Origin: Actinomycetes bacterium
GTDB lineage: Bacteria > Actinomycetota > Acidimicrobiia > Acidimicrobiales > RAAP-2
Assembly (NCBI GenBank): GCA_021820665.1
Contig: JAKADK010000001.1
Span: forward strand, 1-64,000
Direction of reading: 5' to 3'
Length of the DNA: 64,000 nucleotides
Shown here: positions 51,031-60,090 of the stretch, one piece after another
How the letters are laid out: every line of letters begins with the position of its first letter
Position numbering within the stretch: the stretch's first letter is position 1
Program-made: the position numbers and the translations under genes
Notes under the pieces: generated by a model
Database searches by the model: none
The model's input: the letters and a program-made list of their open reading frames with translations, nothing else
Told to the model about the DNA's origin: nothing

Positions 51031-54000
51031 TCAGAACTCCACCTCCTGGGAACGCCGGCGGATCACCGCCAGCTCATCGCGCTGGGAGCCGGTCGGCCCG
51101 TAGTAGTTGAACCCCGCCGAGAGCTGGGCGTAGCCGCCGATCATGTGGGACGGTTTCATGACCACCCGGGTGAGGGAGTTGTCGGTCCCGCCGTGCAGGC
51201 CCGAGGTCTCCGACACCGGCATCTGCAGGTGGCGGTCGATCGCGTGGTACATGATCACCGTCCCCGGCGGCACCCGGTGGGTGACCGCGGCACGCGCCAC
51301 GGTCACCCCGTTGCGGTTGTAGGCCTCGATCCAATCGTTGTCGGCCACCCCGATGCGAGTGGCGTCGAGGTCGTTCACCCAGATGACCGGTCCGCCCCGG
51401 AACAGGTTGAGCATGTGGAGGTTGTCCTGGTACTCCGAGTGGATCGACCACTTGGAGTGCGGGGTGAGGTAGCGGGCCACGAGCTGCGGACGGTCCGGGG
51501 CGCCTCGGCGCTGGTCGCCGAAGGTCTCGGCGATCGAGAGCGGCGGTCGGTAGGTGGGCAGGCACTCGCCGAGCTCGGCCATCCAGTCGTGGTCCAAGAA
51601 GAACTGCTGGCGGCCCGTCAGGGTATGCCACGGCTTCAGGCGGTCGACGTTGACGGTGAACGGCGAGTAGCGGCGCCGCTCGGACTCCGCCCCCGACCAC
51701 TCGGGCGACGCGATGACGGCGCGGGGCTGCGTGACGGTGTCGGCGAAGGTGATCCGGTCCCCGGCCCGCTCGTGGGCGAGATCGGCGAGCGGAACGCCGG
51801 TGCGCTCCTCCAGCGCTTCGAAGCCGGCGACCGCCAGGCGCCCGTTGGTCGTGCCCGACAAGGCGAGGATGGCCTCGCAGAACAGGTCGTCGCGGTCGAT
51901 GCGGGGGCGCCCGTCGGCCACGCCGCCTCGGACGGTGCCGTTTCTCGATGCCAGCCAGGGCACCTCGGTGCCGACCGGCAGCGTGACGCCCTTGGTGGTG
52001 GCCCCGGCGGTATCGATCAGCGGGCCGAGGGCCCGCCACCGCTCGGCGAGCCGCGGGTAGTCCCGCTCCACCACCACCAGGCGCGGCATCGTCACCCCCG
52101 GCACCGGCTCGCACTCCCCGGCCGCCCAGTCGAGGGCCCGACCACCCGGCTGGGCGCACTCGTCAGGGGTGTCATGGCCGAGCGGGACCGCCATCACGTC
52201 GCGGCGAACCCCGAGACGGCCCTCGGCCAGCCGGGAGACCTCGGTGGCAAGGTCGCTGAAGATGTCGAAGTCGCTGCGTGCCTCCCAGGGAGGGGCGATC
52301 GCCGGGTTGAAGGAGTGCACGAAGGGGTGCATGTCGGTCGAGGACAGGTCGTGCTTCTCGTACCAGGTGGCGGTCGGCAGCACCACATCGGCGTAGATGC
52401 CCGTCGACACCATCCGGAAGTCGATGTCGACGAGCAGGTCGAGCTTGCCCACCGGGGCCTCGTCGTGCCAGGCGACCTCGGCGGGCCGGGCCCCGGGCGG
52501 GCACTCCTCGGCCGCCACCGCGTTGTCGGCGCCCAGCAGGTGGCGCAGGAAGTACTCGTGGCCCTTGCCCGAGGAGCCGAGCAGGTTCGAGCGCCAGACG
52601 GTGAGGACCCGGGGGAAGTTGGCCGGGTCGTCGGGGTCGCAGGCGGCGAAACGCAGCCGGCCGGCCTGCAGCTCACCGACGACGAACTCGTCCAGGCCCT
52701 TCCCCGAGGCGTCGGCTGCGTCGGCCAGGTCGAGCGGATTGCGATCGAAGGCCGGATGGGAGGCGATCCAGCCCTGGCGGACCGCGTAGGCGTTCAAGTC
52801 GGCCACCGACTTGCCCGAGAAGCGCCCCTCGCCGAGCGGGGAGGACAGCACGTCGGCGCCCGCGCCCTCGTAGCGCCACTGGTCGGTCACCAGGTACCAG
52901 TAGGGCGTGGCGGGCATGTGGCGGGTGGGGCGGACCCAGTCGTAGGCGAAGGCCAAGGTGAACCAGCCGGTCAGCGGGCGGACCTTCTCCTGGCCGACGT
53001 AGTGCGCCCATCCCCCGCCGTTCACCCCCTCGCAGCCGCCCAGCATGAGCAGCGACAGGAACGTCCGGTAGATCTGGTCGGAGTGGAACCAGTGGTTGGT
53101 GCCCGCCCCCATGGCGATCATCGACCGGCCCTCCGAGAGCTCGGCGTTGCGGGCGAACTCCCGGGCCACCCGAGCGGCGGCCGAGGCGGGGACCGAGGTG
53201 ATCTGTTCCTGCCACGCCGGGGTGTAGGGGGCGTCGGCGTCGTCGTAGCCGGCTGGCCAGTCGCCCGGCAGCCCGGGCCGGGCGACCCCGTAGTGGCCCA
53301 TCACGAGGTCGAACACCGTCGTCACGAGCCGGTCGCCGACCCGGACCGCCGGCACCCCGCGCCGCAGCACCCCGCCCCCTTGGTCGCCGACGTCGAAGCG
53401 GGGCAGGTCGACCGCCACCGCCTCGGCGCCCGGGCGGCCGTAGCACGACAATGCGGGGCGGGTCTCCCCGAGGTCGAGGTTCCAGCGGCCCTTCCCCTCC
53501 TCGCCCCAGCGAAAGCCGATCGACCCGTTCGGCACGACGGCCTCGCCGCTCGCCTCGTCGAGCACGACGGTCTTCCACTGGGCCTGCTCGTCATGGGCCT
53601 GCTCATCGTGGGCCTGCTCGTGGTGGGCCTGCGCCCCGCTGCCCGCCGCGCCGTCGTGGTCGAGGTCTGACGCGGTCAGGAAGTGGTCGGGCACGTACCC
53701 CTCGCCGTGCTGGCGCAAGGTGACGAGGAACGGCAGGTCGGTGTAGGTACGGGCGTAGGACTCAAAACGCGGGACCTGGCGGTCCCGGTAGAACTCGGTG
53801 AGCATCACGTGCCCCATGGCCATGGCCAGCGCCCCGTCGGTGCCCGGGTTGGCCGCCAGCCAGTCGTCGGCGAACTTCGTGTGGTCGGAGTAGTCGGGGG
53901 AGACGACGACCACCTTCTGGCCCCGGTAGCGGGCCTCGGTCATGAAGTGCGCGTCGGGGGTGCGGGTGATCGGCAGGTTGGTGCCCCACACGATCAGGTA

Positions 54001-54795
54001 GGAGGCGTTCCACCAGTCGGCCGACTCGGGCACGTCGGTCTGGTCGCCGAACACCTGCGGGGACGCCGGCGGCAGATCCGCGTACCAGTCGTAGAAGGAG
54101 AGAATGGTGCCGCCCAGCAGCGAATAGAAGCGGGTGCCAGCCGCGTAGGAGGTCATCGACATGGCCGGGATGACCGTGAAGCCTGCGGTGCGGTCCGGGC
54201 CGTAGGCGGCGACCGTGTGCACGTGGGCGGCGGCCACCAGCTCGAGCACCTCGGCCCAGGTGGCCCGCACGAAGCCACCCCGCCCCCGGGCGGTCTTGTA
54301 GGCCGCCGCGCGCTCGGGATCGGCGGTGATCTCCGCCCAGGCGGCGACGGGATCCCCGCCATTGGCGGTCTTGGCCGCCCGGAACAGCTCGAGCAGGACG
54401 CCTCGGACGTAGGGGTAGCGCACCCGGGCCGGGGAGTAGGTGTACCAGGAGAACGACGCCCCCCTCGGGCACCCCCGCGGCTCGTACTCGGGCGAGCCCG
54501 GCCCGACCGAGGGGTAGTCCACCGCCTGGGTCTCCCAGGTGATGATCCCGTCCTTCACATACACCTGCCACGAGCACGACCCGGTGCAGTTCACCCCGTG
54601 GGTGGAGCGGACGATCTTGTCGTGGCGCCAGCGCTCTCGGTAGAACTCCTCGGCGCGCCGGCCGCCCCGGCGGTGTAGCTCGCGCCCGTCGGGCGTCTGC
54701 TCGCCGGGCTGGATGTAGCGCGCGGCACGAACAAGTCCCGTTTTCGCGAGGAGCCCGTCGTGGACTGCCGTCGTGTTCTCGACGTGACGTGCCAT
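51031..54795 (-). CDS. narG: Nitrate reductase alpha subunit
   Basis: A 1254-residue bis-MGD molybdoenzyme reducing nitrate to nitrite. The FS0 cluster motif has His66, Cys70, Cys74 and Cys109 (THGVNCTGSCSWQVYVKDGI; GCPRGASFSW). A Mo-site Asp candidate is in NLPITRTPDAHF. Further landmarks are MGAGTNHWFHSDQIYRTFLS, GKLDLLVDIDFRMVSTGIYA, and the C-terminal cofactor domain with YLTPHSKWSIHSEYQDNLHM. No twin-arginine leader is obvious, so the catalytic site probably faces the cytoplasm. The region at about 386-402 holds a His/Glu/Gln 5-residue repeat. First gene of narGHJI. Confidence 0.95.
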   Translation of the reverse strand: MARHVENTTAVHDGLLAKTGLVRAARYIQPGEQTPDGRELHRRGGRRAEEFYRERWRHDKIVRSTHGVNCTGSCSWQVYVKDGIITWETQAVDYPSVGPGSPEYEPRGCPRGASFSWYTYSPARVRYPYVRGVLLELFRAAKTANGGDPVAAWAEITADPERAAAYKTARGRGGFVRATWAEVLELVAAAHVHTVAAYGPDRTAGFTVIPAMSMTSYAAGTRFYSLLGGTILSFYDWYADLPPASPQVFGDQTDVPESADWWNASYLIVWGTNLPITRTPDAHFMTEARYRGQKVVVVSPDYSDHTKFADDWLAANPGTDGALAMAMGHVMLTEFYRDRQVPRFESYARTYTDLPFLVTLRQHGEGYVPDHFLTASDLDHDGAAGSGAQAHHEQAHDEQAHDEQAQWKTVVLDEASGEAVVPNGSIGFRWGEEGKGRWNLDLGETRPALSCYGRPGAEAVAVDLPRFDVGDQGGGVLRRGVPAVRVGDRLVTTVFDLVMGHYGVARPGLPGDWPAGYDDADAPYTPAWQEQITSVPASAAARVAREFARNAELSEGRSMIAMGAGTNHWFHSDQIYRTFLSLLMLGGCEGVNGGGWAHYVGQEKVRPLTGWFTLAFAYDWVRPTRHMPATPYWYLVTDQWRYEGAGADVLSSPLGEGRFSGKSVADLNAYAVRQGWIASHPAFDRNPLDLADAADASGKGLDEFVVGELQAGRLRFAACDPDDPANFPRVLTVWRSNLLGSSGKGHEYFLRHLLGADNAVAAEECPPGARPAEVAWHDEAPVGKLDLLVDIDFRMVSTGIYADVVLPTATWYEKHDLSSTDMHPFVHSFNPAIAPPWEARSDFDIFSDLATEVSRLAEGRLGVRRDVMAVPLGHDTPDECAQPGGRALDWAAGECEPVPGVTMPRLVVVERDYPRLAERWRALGPLIDTAGATTKGVTLPVGTEVPWLASRNGTVRGGVADGRPRIDRDDLFCEAILALSGTTNGRLAVAGFEALEERTGVPLADLAHERAGDRITFADTVTQPRAVIASPEWSGAESERRRYSPFTVNVDRLKPWHTLTGRQQFFLDHDWMAELGECLPTYRPPLSIAETFGDQRRGAPDRPQLVARYLTPHSKWSIHSEYQDNLHMLNLFRGGPVIWVNDLDATRIGVADNDWIEAYNRNGVTVARAAVTHRVPPGTVIMYHAIDRHLQMPVSETSGLHGGTDNSLTRVVMKPSHMIGGYAQLSAGFNYYGPTGSQRDELAVIRRRSQEVEF
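53581..53625 (-). repeat. 15-bp tandem repeat inside narG
   Basis: Three copies of a 15-bp unit (plus strand GGCCTGCTCGTCATG and variants) encode repeats of five residues, H-(H/D)-E-Q-A, at about residues 386-402. The number of units may vary between strains. It keeps the frame and probably forms a surface loop. Confidence 0.75.
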
Positions 54796-54962
54796 CGCTC
54801 TCCGATCCGTTGTCCGGCACCGCCGTTTCATCGTCGGCGCGTCGCCCGCAGTCACCCTACGCGGTGTCTACCGCCGGATGGAAATACACCGGTGGAGCAT
54901 GGACTCGACACGTCGGGTCGGGTTACGATTCTCTCATCCGGCTCTCGGAGAAGGAGGGAGCC

Positions 54963-55487
54963 ATGTACAGCAAGGCCAAGGTCGGCGGCCATCCAGTCCA
55001 TCCGATGCTGGTGGCGTTCCCGGTTGCCTCCTACACCGGTGCCCTCGTCGGGTTCGCCGTATACGCCGCGAACGGCCATCAGTTCTGGTTGAACCTTGCG
55101 ATCGCCCTCAGCATCGCGGGCGCCGGGAGTGCGGTGCTCGCCGCCCTGCCGGGGTTCGTCGACCTCACGTTCGGCGTCCCGCGAAGGTCGCAGGCCAAGG
55201 TGGTGGGCCTCGCGCACGGGGCACTGAACGTCACGGCCCTCGGGCTGTTCATCGCCGTGGCGGTCATCTACGTGGGCAACTGGAACGGACCTCCCGTCGG
55301 CGTGACCCTCGGGCTCGCCCTCTCGGCCGCGGGCGTGGCGGGCACCGTCGCCGCCGGAGCGCTCGGCTGGATGCTCGTCCAGACCTACCACGTCGGGGTC
55401 CGCCTCACGGCCAGCCAAGAACAAGACGAGGAGAGTGTCCAGCAAGCGCCGGCGCTCACGATCGTCCGTCACCGCCAAGCAGGCTGA
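54963..55487 (+). CDS. DUF2231 membrane protein
   Basis: A 174-residue four-helix protein. The family motif GGHPVHPMLVAFPVASYTGA opens it, followed by WLNLAIALSIAGAGSAVLAA, ALNVTALGLFIAVAVIYVGN, and LSAAGVAGTVAAGALGWMLV. The conserved His pair and the middle helix suggest haem or metal binding, unproven for the family. GGAGGGAGCC precedes the ATG. Divergent from narG with a 167-nt gap. Confidence 0.8.
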   Translation: MYSKAKVGGHPVHPMLVAFPVASYTGALVGFAVYAANGHQFWLNLAIALSIAGAGSAVLAALPGFVDLTFGVPRRSQAKVVGLAHGALNVTALGLFIAVAVIYVGNWNGPPVGVTLGLALSAAGVAGTVAAGALGWMLVQTYHVGVRLTASQEQDEESVQQAPALTIVRHRQAG

Positions 55488-55560
55488 ACGCGGAGACCAC
55501 CGGTGTCCCGCGTCAACGCCGGCTCGGGCGTCACCGCGGCCGAGAGTCGCCAGGGGCGAG

Positions 55561-55578
55561 GCGCCCCGCGCGGGGCGC
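55561..55578. terminator. Palindrome between convergent genes
   Basis: GCGCCCCGCGCGGGGCGC, a perfect 18-bp palindrome in the 105-nt gap between DUF2231 and the flavoprotein gene. It can serve both strands, although no T run follows. Confidence 0.55.
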
Positions 55579-55592
55579 GTTGAGGGTACGGC

Positions 55593-56731
55593 TCAGCGGG
55601 CTTCGACGCGCAGTGCCCGCCATCGTCGGTGGGCGTCTTCGAAGTCGGCGGCCCGTGCTGGCGCGGCCGGATCGATGGTCACGGCGGGCCGCCCTTGCGG
55701 TGGTGGCCCGCCGGGGTAGGCGACCTGGATGCGCCCGTAGGCGCCCTCGCCGTGGTCGACGAAGCAGTCCGCCGTGGGCGTCTGCGCCGCATGGGCGCCC
55801 TCCATGCCGAGCTCGGATGTGCCGAGCTCGGACAGCACTGCCTGCGCGGCGACCGTCCCCGACCATGCGGCGGGATCCGCCGCCCGGGGGTAGGGCTGGC
55901 GGCGGCGTCGCCCACGACGAAGACTCCGGCCATCTCGGTGGCGAAGCGGGCGTCGACCGGGACGAGCGGGCTGTTCGCATCCGCCAGATCAGCGACCAGC
56001 GGGCTCGCATGATGCTGGGGGACCACGATCGTGAGGTCAGCGGCATCCGGGCCGTTGTCGGGAGCTGGCACCTTTCCTTCGGCCAAGGCGTCGGGATCGA
56101 CCAGGGTGCCGAGGCGGACCTCGACGCCGGCGTCTTCGCAGCCGGCGACCAGCGCGTCGCCGAGCGTGCGCCCGAGCACGGCGAGCGGGTGCTGCTCGGG
56201 CGTGAGCAACCGGACATGGAGCGGCAGTCCGAGCCGGCGAGCCCGCCGGGCCAGGCGCATGGCCAGGCCGTAGGGCGCAGGGGGGCAGCGGTACGGGAGA
56301 GACGAGATCACGACGTCGACGACGCCCCGCTCGACGGCACCGATCCTCGGCGCGACCGCCTCGGCCCCGGTCGGGTCCCAGAAGCCGACGATCGAGCGGG
56401 ACGTGGCGCTCCCGACGGCGTGGAGGGCCAGCCCCGGGGCCGCGATGACGGCGTCGACCCGACGCCACGAGCCGGCGGTCCCGAGCGCGCCCGGCTCGAC
56501 CGCCTCGGCCCGGTCGGAGACGACCTCGACCCCGGCGAGCTGCACCCGGGTCCGGTAGCGGGCGGCACGAGCGTCACCGGTGGCTACAGCCAGCGTGCCG
56601 GGCAGGTACTCCGACAGGCCCCCGGGAACGACGAGGACAACCCGGACCCCCCGCGACGCTCGGAGCCGCCGGACGGCGGCGAGCCCCGCCGGCCCGGCGC
56701 CCACCACGGCCACGAGCGGCGCAGACGTCAC
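55593..56731 (-). pseudogene. Sulfide:quinone reductase-like flavoprotein with a frameshift
   Basis: About 380 codons. N-terminal FAD motif LVAVVGAGPAGLAAVRRL, VVVPGG-like second strand, ISSLPYRCPPAPYGLAMRLA and MAGVFVVGDAAASP are the pattern of SQR/FCSD-type proteins. After GDAAASP the frame reads TPGRRIPPHGR, but one frame over it continues YPRAADPAAWSGTVAAQAVL to the stop at 55593, the normal ending. One C missing from the CCC run near 55892-55896 explains it. Either a real inactivation or a sequencing error. GTG start at 56731. Confidence 0.75.
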
Positions 56732-56775
56732 CGTGTCACCGCTCGGGAGGCGGCCGGCCGCCCCATGCCGGCTCC

Positions 56776-57243
56776 CTACCCATCGGATGCGGCGCCGGGC
56801 GCGCGGTCGTCGGGCTGAGCGGCGCCCGTCGGCTCGCCTCCAGCGGGCTTGGACCACCACAGCTCGAGCTGGATGTGATCGGGATCCCTGAAGACGAGCG
56901 CCGAGCCGACCTCGGTATCTGCCACCGGCGAGTGCTCGACACCGAGCGATACCAGACGCTCGGCCCAGGCGTCGAGGTCCCGGCGCTGCCCGACGGCGAA
57001 GCCGACGTGGTCGAGCCCGGCCCGTTGCTCGTCGAAGGGTTCTCCGGGGAACCCCTGGTGCTGGTTGAGCCCGATCACCAGACCCGAGGCCTCGTGGCGC
57101 AGCACGATCATGGTGCGTTCGGGGAAGTCCACCCGCCGCACGCGCGCCAGCCCGAGCACCCGTTCGTACCACGCCGCGCTGGTCTCGGCGTCGGACACCG
57201 ACAGGTCGAGGTGACCGATGCCAGAGAACCCAGGTACCCCCAT
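56776..57243 (-). CDS. Glyoxalase/VOC family protein
   Basis: A 155-residue protein with two beta-alpha-beta-beta-beta units: GIGHLDLSVSDAETSAAWYE at the start and GLDHVGFAVGQRRDLDAWAE in the second unit. Metal ligand candidates are His in each, and Glu in DPDHIQLELWW. The fold covers isomerases, dioxygenases and resistance proteins; the substrate is not evident. GGAGAAGG before the ATG. Confidence 0.85.
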   Translation of the reverse strand: MGVPGFSGIGHLDLSVSDAETSAAWYERVLGLARVRRVDFPERTMIVLRHEASGLVIGLNQHQGFPGEPFDEQRAGLDHVGFAVGQRRDLDAWAERLVSLGVEHSPVADTEVGSALVFRDPDHIQLELWWSKPAGGEPTGAAQPDDRAPGAASDG

Positions 57244-57482
57244 GCCTTCTCCTCTCCGGCTCAGCGCCGGGGGGCCTGGCGGCCCACCTGGTGGTTGGGG
57301 AAACGTTGTTGGGTGGTCTGCCGCCGACGCCGGTTCTCCTTGGTGCGAGAGAGCCCGTGGCTCAGCGTGGCGTGGGGGCCCCGAGCACCGGTGATTGCGA
57401 CCTCGAGCGCGGACGTCAGACTTCTTGGCGCGGTGCCCCCCGGCAGGCCACATCCCGAACCGACGAAGGGAGCGTGGTCGCC
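57244..57482 (+). other. Untranslated leader of the IS110 element
   Basis: 239 bases between the divergent VOC gene and the transposase. No gene seen. In IS110-group elements the region 5' of the transposase encodes the bridge RNA, so part of this stretch is a candidate. GAAGGGAG at 57465-57472 is the transposase ribosome site. The exact left end could not be placed. Confidence 0.35.
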
Positions 57483-58746
57483 GTGGACCTCATGGTGGAG
57501 CGTGCCGCTGGGATCGACGTGCACAAGTCGATGGTCATGGCCTGTGTGCGCTTTCCCGGTGCCGACGGAGAGCGGGTGTCGGAGGTCGCCGAGTTCGCGA
57601 CCTACACCGCCGACCTGCTCGCACTGCGGGACTGGCTCGTCGCCCACGGGGTGACTCGTGTCGGGATGGAGGCGACCGGCGTCTACTGGAAGCCGGTCTT
57701 CTACGTCCTCGAGGACGCGATGGAGACGTGGCTCTTGAACGCCAGGCACATGCACAACGTCCCTGGCCGCAAGACCGACGTCGCCGACGCCGAGTGGATC
57801 GCCCGCCTCGTCGAGGTGGGTCTCGTCCGCCCGAGCTTCGTGCCCGACAAGCCGATCCGAGAGATCCGCGACCTCACCCGCTTTCGCCGCAGCCGGATGG
57901 AGGAGCGCACCCGAGAGGCGCAGCGCCTCGACAAGGTGCTCCAAGATGCCGGCATCAAGCTGTCGAGCGTCGCCTCCGACCCGCTCGGGGTCTCCGGCCG
58001 AGCGATGCTCCACGCGCTCGTCGCCGGCTCCCGCGACCCCGACGTGCTCGCCGAACTGGCGAAGGGCACCTTGCGCAAGAAGATCCCGTTGCTGCGCCAA
58101 GCACTTGCGGGGCGCTTCAGTGCCCACCACGCGCTGCTCGTCGCAGAGATCCTCGAACAGCTCGACAGCCTCGACGCGTCCATCGGCCGCCTGAGCGACG
58201 AGATCGACCGCCTGATCGCCCCTTTTCGCTGATGCCCGGGACCGCCTGGCGAGCATCCCGGGGATCGACAAGCGCGCCGCCGAGGCGATCATCGGCGAGA
58301 TCGGCGTCGACATGACCCGATTCCCCACCGCTGGCCACTTGGCCTCGTGGGCAGGGATGTGCCCGGGCCAGCACGAGTCGGCCGGCAAAGCCAAGCACGG
58401 CACCGCCCGACGAGGTGACACCTGGCTCGGGAAGGTCCTCGCCACCTCGGCGATGTCCGCAGCCCAGTCCAAGGACACCTACCTCGCGACCCAATATCGC
58501 CGCATCGCCGCGCACCGCGGGAAGCGACGGGCCCGCAAGGCAGTCGGCCACTCGATCCTCGTCGCGGCCTGGCACATCCTCTCGGACGCGAACGCCACCT
58601 TCACAGAACTCGGCAGCGACTACTTCGACCGCCGACGCCGCCCGGAGACCGTTGCGCGGCGCAAGCTCGCCGAACTGAGTGCTCTCGGCTGGGACGTCAC
58701 CGTCGACTCCGACGGCGCCGCGATCATCCGCCCGCCGGCCGCCTGA
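57483..58746 (+). pseudogene. IS110-family transposase, frameshifted
   Basis: About 420 codons. The RuvC-like DEDD domain is visible: Asp in GIDVHKSMVMACVRF, Glu in VGMEATGVYWKPVFYVLEDA, Asp pair in KTDVADAEWIARL. The C-terminal Tnp domain holds DRLASIPGIDKRAAEAIIGE, ASWAGMCPGQHESAGKAKHG with its catalytic-type serine, and AAWHILSDANATF. Frame is lost at TTTT (58223-58226): the first part stops at 58232, the second continues one base over. Removing one T restores IAPFADARDRLASI. Start between GTG 57483 and ATG 57492. Confidence 0.88.
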
Positions 58747-58751
58747 GCGCC

Positions 58752-58839
58752 CACAACCGCACTCTCGGGCCTGGGGCCCGAGCCCGCCGCCCGCGGCGGG
58801 TCTGACGCGCCGCGGGCGCGCGGACCACTCACGGTTGTG
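58752..58839. ncRNA. Cloverleaf-like inverted-repeat cluster after the IS110 transposase
   Basis: An outer stem CACAACCG (58752-58759)/CGGTTGTG (58832-58839) encloses three perfect hairpins. They are CTCGGGCC/GGCCCGAG (58764-58782), CCCGCCGC/GCGGCGGG (58783-58800) and CGCGCC/GGCGCG (58806-58820). It lies between two convergent stops, so it may be a bidirectional terminator, or a structured RNA of the IS element. Confidence 0.4.
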
Positions 58840-58846
58840 TTTCACG

Positions 58847-59461
58847 TCAGGCGACGCCACGCCACGGTGCGGCACCGGCGTCGAAGACGAGCCTCGTAGT
58901 CCCTTCTGCGTTTGCGACCCGGGCCCCTTCGGTCACCCGGTGCGCGGACAGCCGGCCGTCGTGGCCGAGGTGGCACACCTCGGCGCCTGCGAGCAGGACC
59001 GCCGCGTCGGCGATGAGGCGGCGGTGGCAGCGCCACCACAGCGTCTCCGCGCACATCGCCACCGTCGGCCGAGCCGCGGCGTCAGCGAGCAGGCGAGCCA
59101 ACCCGGCGGCGAACGAACCGGTCGCCATGTAGTCGGCGTAGCCCCGGAATGCCGGGTGGCGCAGCGCGGTGTTCGCCGATCCCTCCAGGGGGCGTCGGTG
59201 CCCGCCCAGGTCCTTCTCCCAGCGGTAGTCGATCCCCGCCGCCGGCAGCCACCACTCCAGCTCTGCCCGGCCGAAATGCGGGTGGCGGCGGCTGCCCGGC
59301 GCGCTGCGGACGTCGACCACCAGTTGGACGCCGGCTGAGCCGAGCAGCTCGGCGAGCTCCTTGGCTCGAAGCGTGCCGTGCCCGACGGTCAGGAGCGACG
59401 GTGCGCGGGTCCCTGTCTGGGCTCGCCGTGTGCCGTCCGCACCTTCGCCGCAGGTTCCCAT
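58847..59461 (-). CDS. DUF488 family protein
   Basis: A 204-residue protein with the DUF488 signatures LLTVGHGTLRAKELAELLGS, LVVDVRSAPGSRRHPHFGRA, YRWEKDLGGHR, MCAETLWWRCHRRLIADA and VCHLGHDGRLSAHRVTEGAR. The C and H residues may bind metal or DNA-like substrates; function unknown. The ATG has no ribosome site but sits 8 nt after a TAGAAT box, so the mRNA is probably leaderless. Confidence 0.85.
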   Translation of the reverse strand: MGTCGEGADGTRRAQTGTRAPSLLTVGHGTLRAKELAELLGSAGVQLVVDVRSAPGSRRHPHFGRAELEWWLPAAGIDYRWEKDLGGHRRPLEGSANTALRHPAFRGYADYMATGSFAAGLARLLADAAARPTVAMCAETLWWRCHRRLIADAAVLLAGAEVCHLGHDGRLSAHRVTEGARVANAEGTTRLVFDAGAAPWRGVA

Positions 59462-59469
59462 CGCAAGAT

Positions 59470-59475
59470 ATTCTA
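59470..59475 (-). promoter_or_regulatory. Leaderless promoter of the DUF488 gene
   Basis: TAGAAT on the minus strand with 8 nt to the ATG. The regulator at 45406 has the same box and spacing. Confidence 0.5.
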
Positions 59476-59631
59476 GCTACGAGGAGAACAACGGTCCCCA
59501 ATGACCTTTCGACATGGGCCGGAGCATGGTGACGTCCCGCTTGTCGGGGACATCCGAACCGACGATCGCCCTGCAGCGATCGCGCCGGGCGGCAATGGGT
59601 GCGAGTCCCTGCGTCGCCGAGAGGAGACAAG

Positions 59632-60090
59632 ATGCGCATCGACTACCGCAGTGTGTTCCCGGCCGCCATCGGGGCCATGGCTGGCCTGGAGGAGGCGGTG
59701 CGGACCAGCACCCTCGAGCCGGAGCTGCTCGAACTGGTGAAGCTCCGGGCGTCGCAGCTGAACGGCTGCGGGTACTGCGTCGACATGCACACCAAGGACG
59801 CCACCGCCATCGGCGTCGACCCGCAGCGACTGCACCTCGCCGTCGCCTGGAGAGAAGCGCCGTGCTACTCGGAGCGGGAGCGTGCCGCGCTCGCCTGGTG
59901 CGAGGCGCTCACGCTCCTCCCGGGCTCCGACGTTCCCGACGACCTCTACGCCGAGGTGCGGGGCCAGTTCGACGAAGCGGAAGTGGTGGCGCTCACCCTG
60001 GCGGTGGTCGCCATCAACGGCTGGAACCGCTTTGCCGTGGGCCTTCGGTCCCCGGTCGGCAGCTACCAGCGCCCAGATGGGCACGGGTGA
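59632..60090 (+). CDS. AhpD-like carboxymuconolactone decarboxylase family protein
   Basis: A 152-residue all-helical protein. Redox motif NGCGYCVDMHTKDA with Cys46, Cys49 and His53, followed by WREAPCYSERERAALAWCEA and VVALTLAVVAINGWNRFAV. The CxxC-xxxH set is that of AhpD alkylhydroperoxidases. GAGGAG precedes the ATG. The stop overlaps the MOSC gene start (GTGA), so the two are co-translated. Confidence 0.88.
   Translation: MRIDYRSVFPAAIGAMAGLEEAVRTSTLEPELLELVKLRASQLNGCGYCVDMHTKDATAIGVDPQRLHLAVAWREAPCYSERERAALAWCEALTLLPGSDVPDDLYAEVRGQFDEAEVVALTLAVVAINGWNRFAVGLRSPVGSYQRPDGHG

Noticed and set aside
50863-53670. A 935-codon plus-strand frame opposite narG and narH
   Set aside because: Antisense shadow of well-conserved nar genes.
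58205-58235. Programmed frameshift in the IS110 transposase
   Set aside because: The shift needed is +1, while known programmed shifting in insertion sequences is usually -1 on A-rich slippery sites, and IS110 transposases are single-frame proteins.
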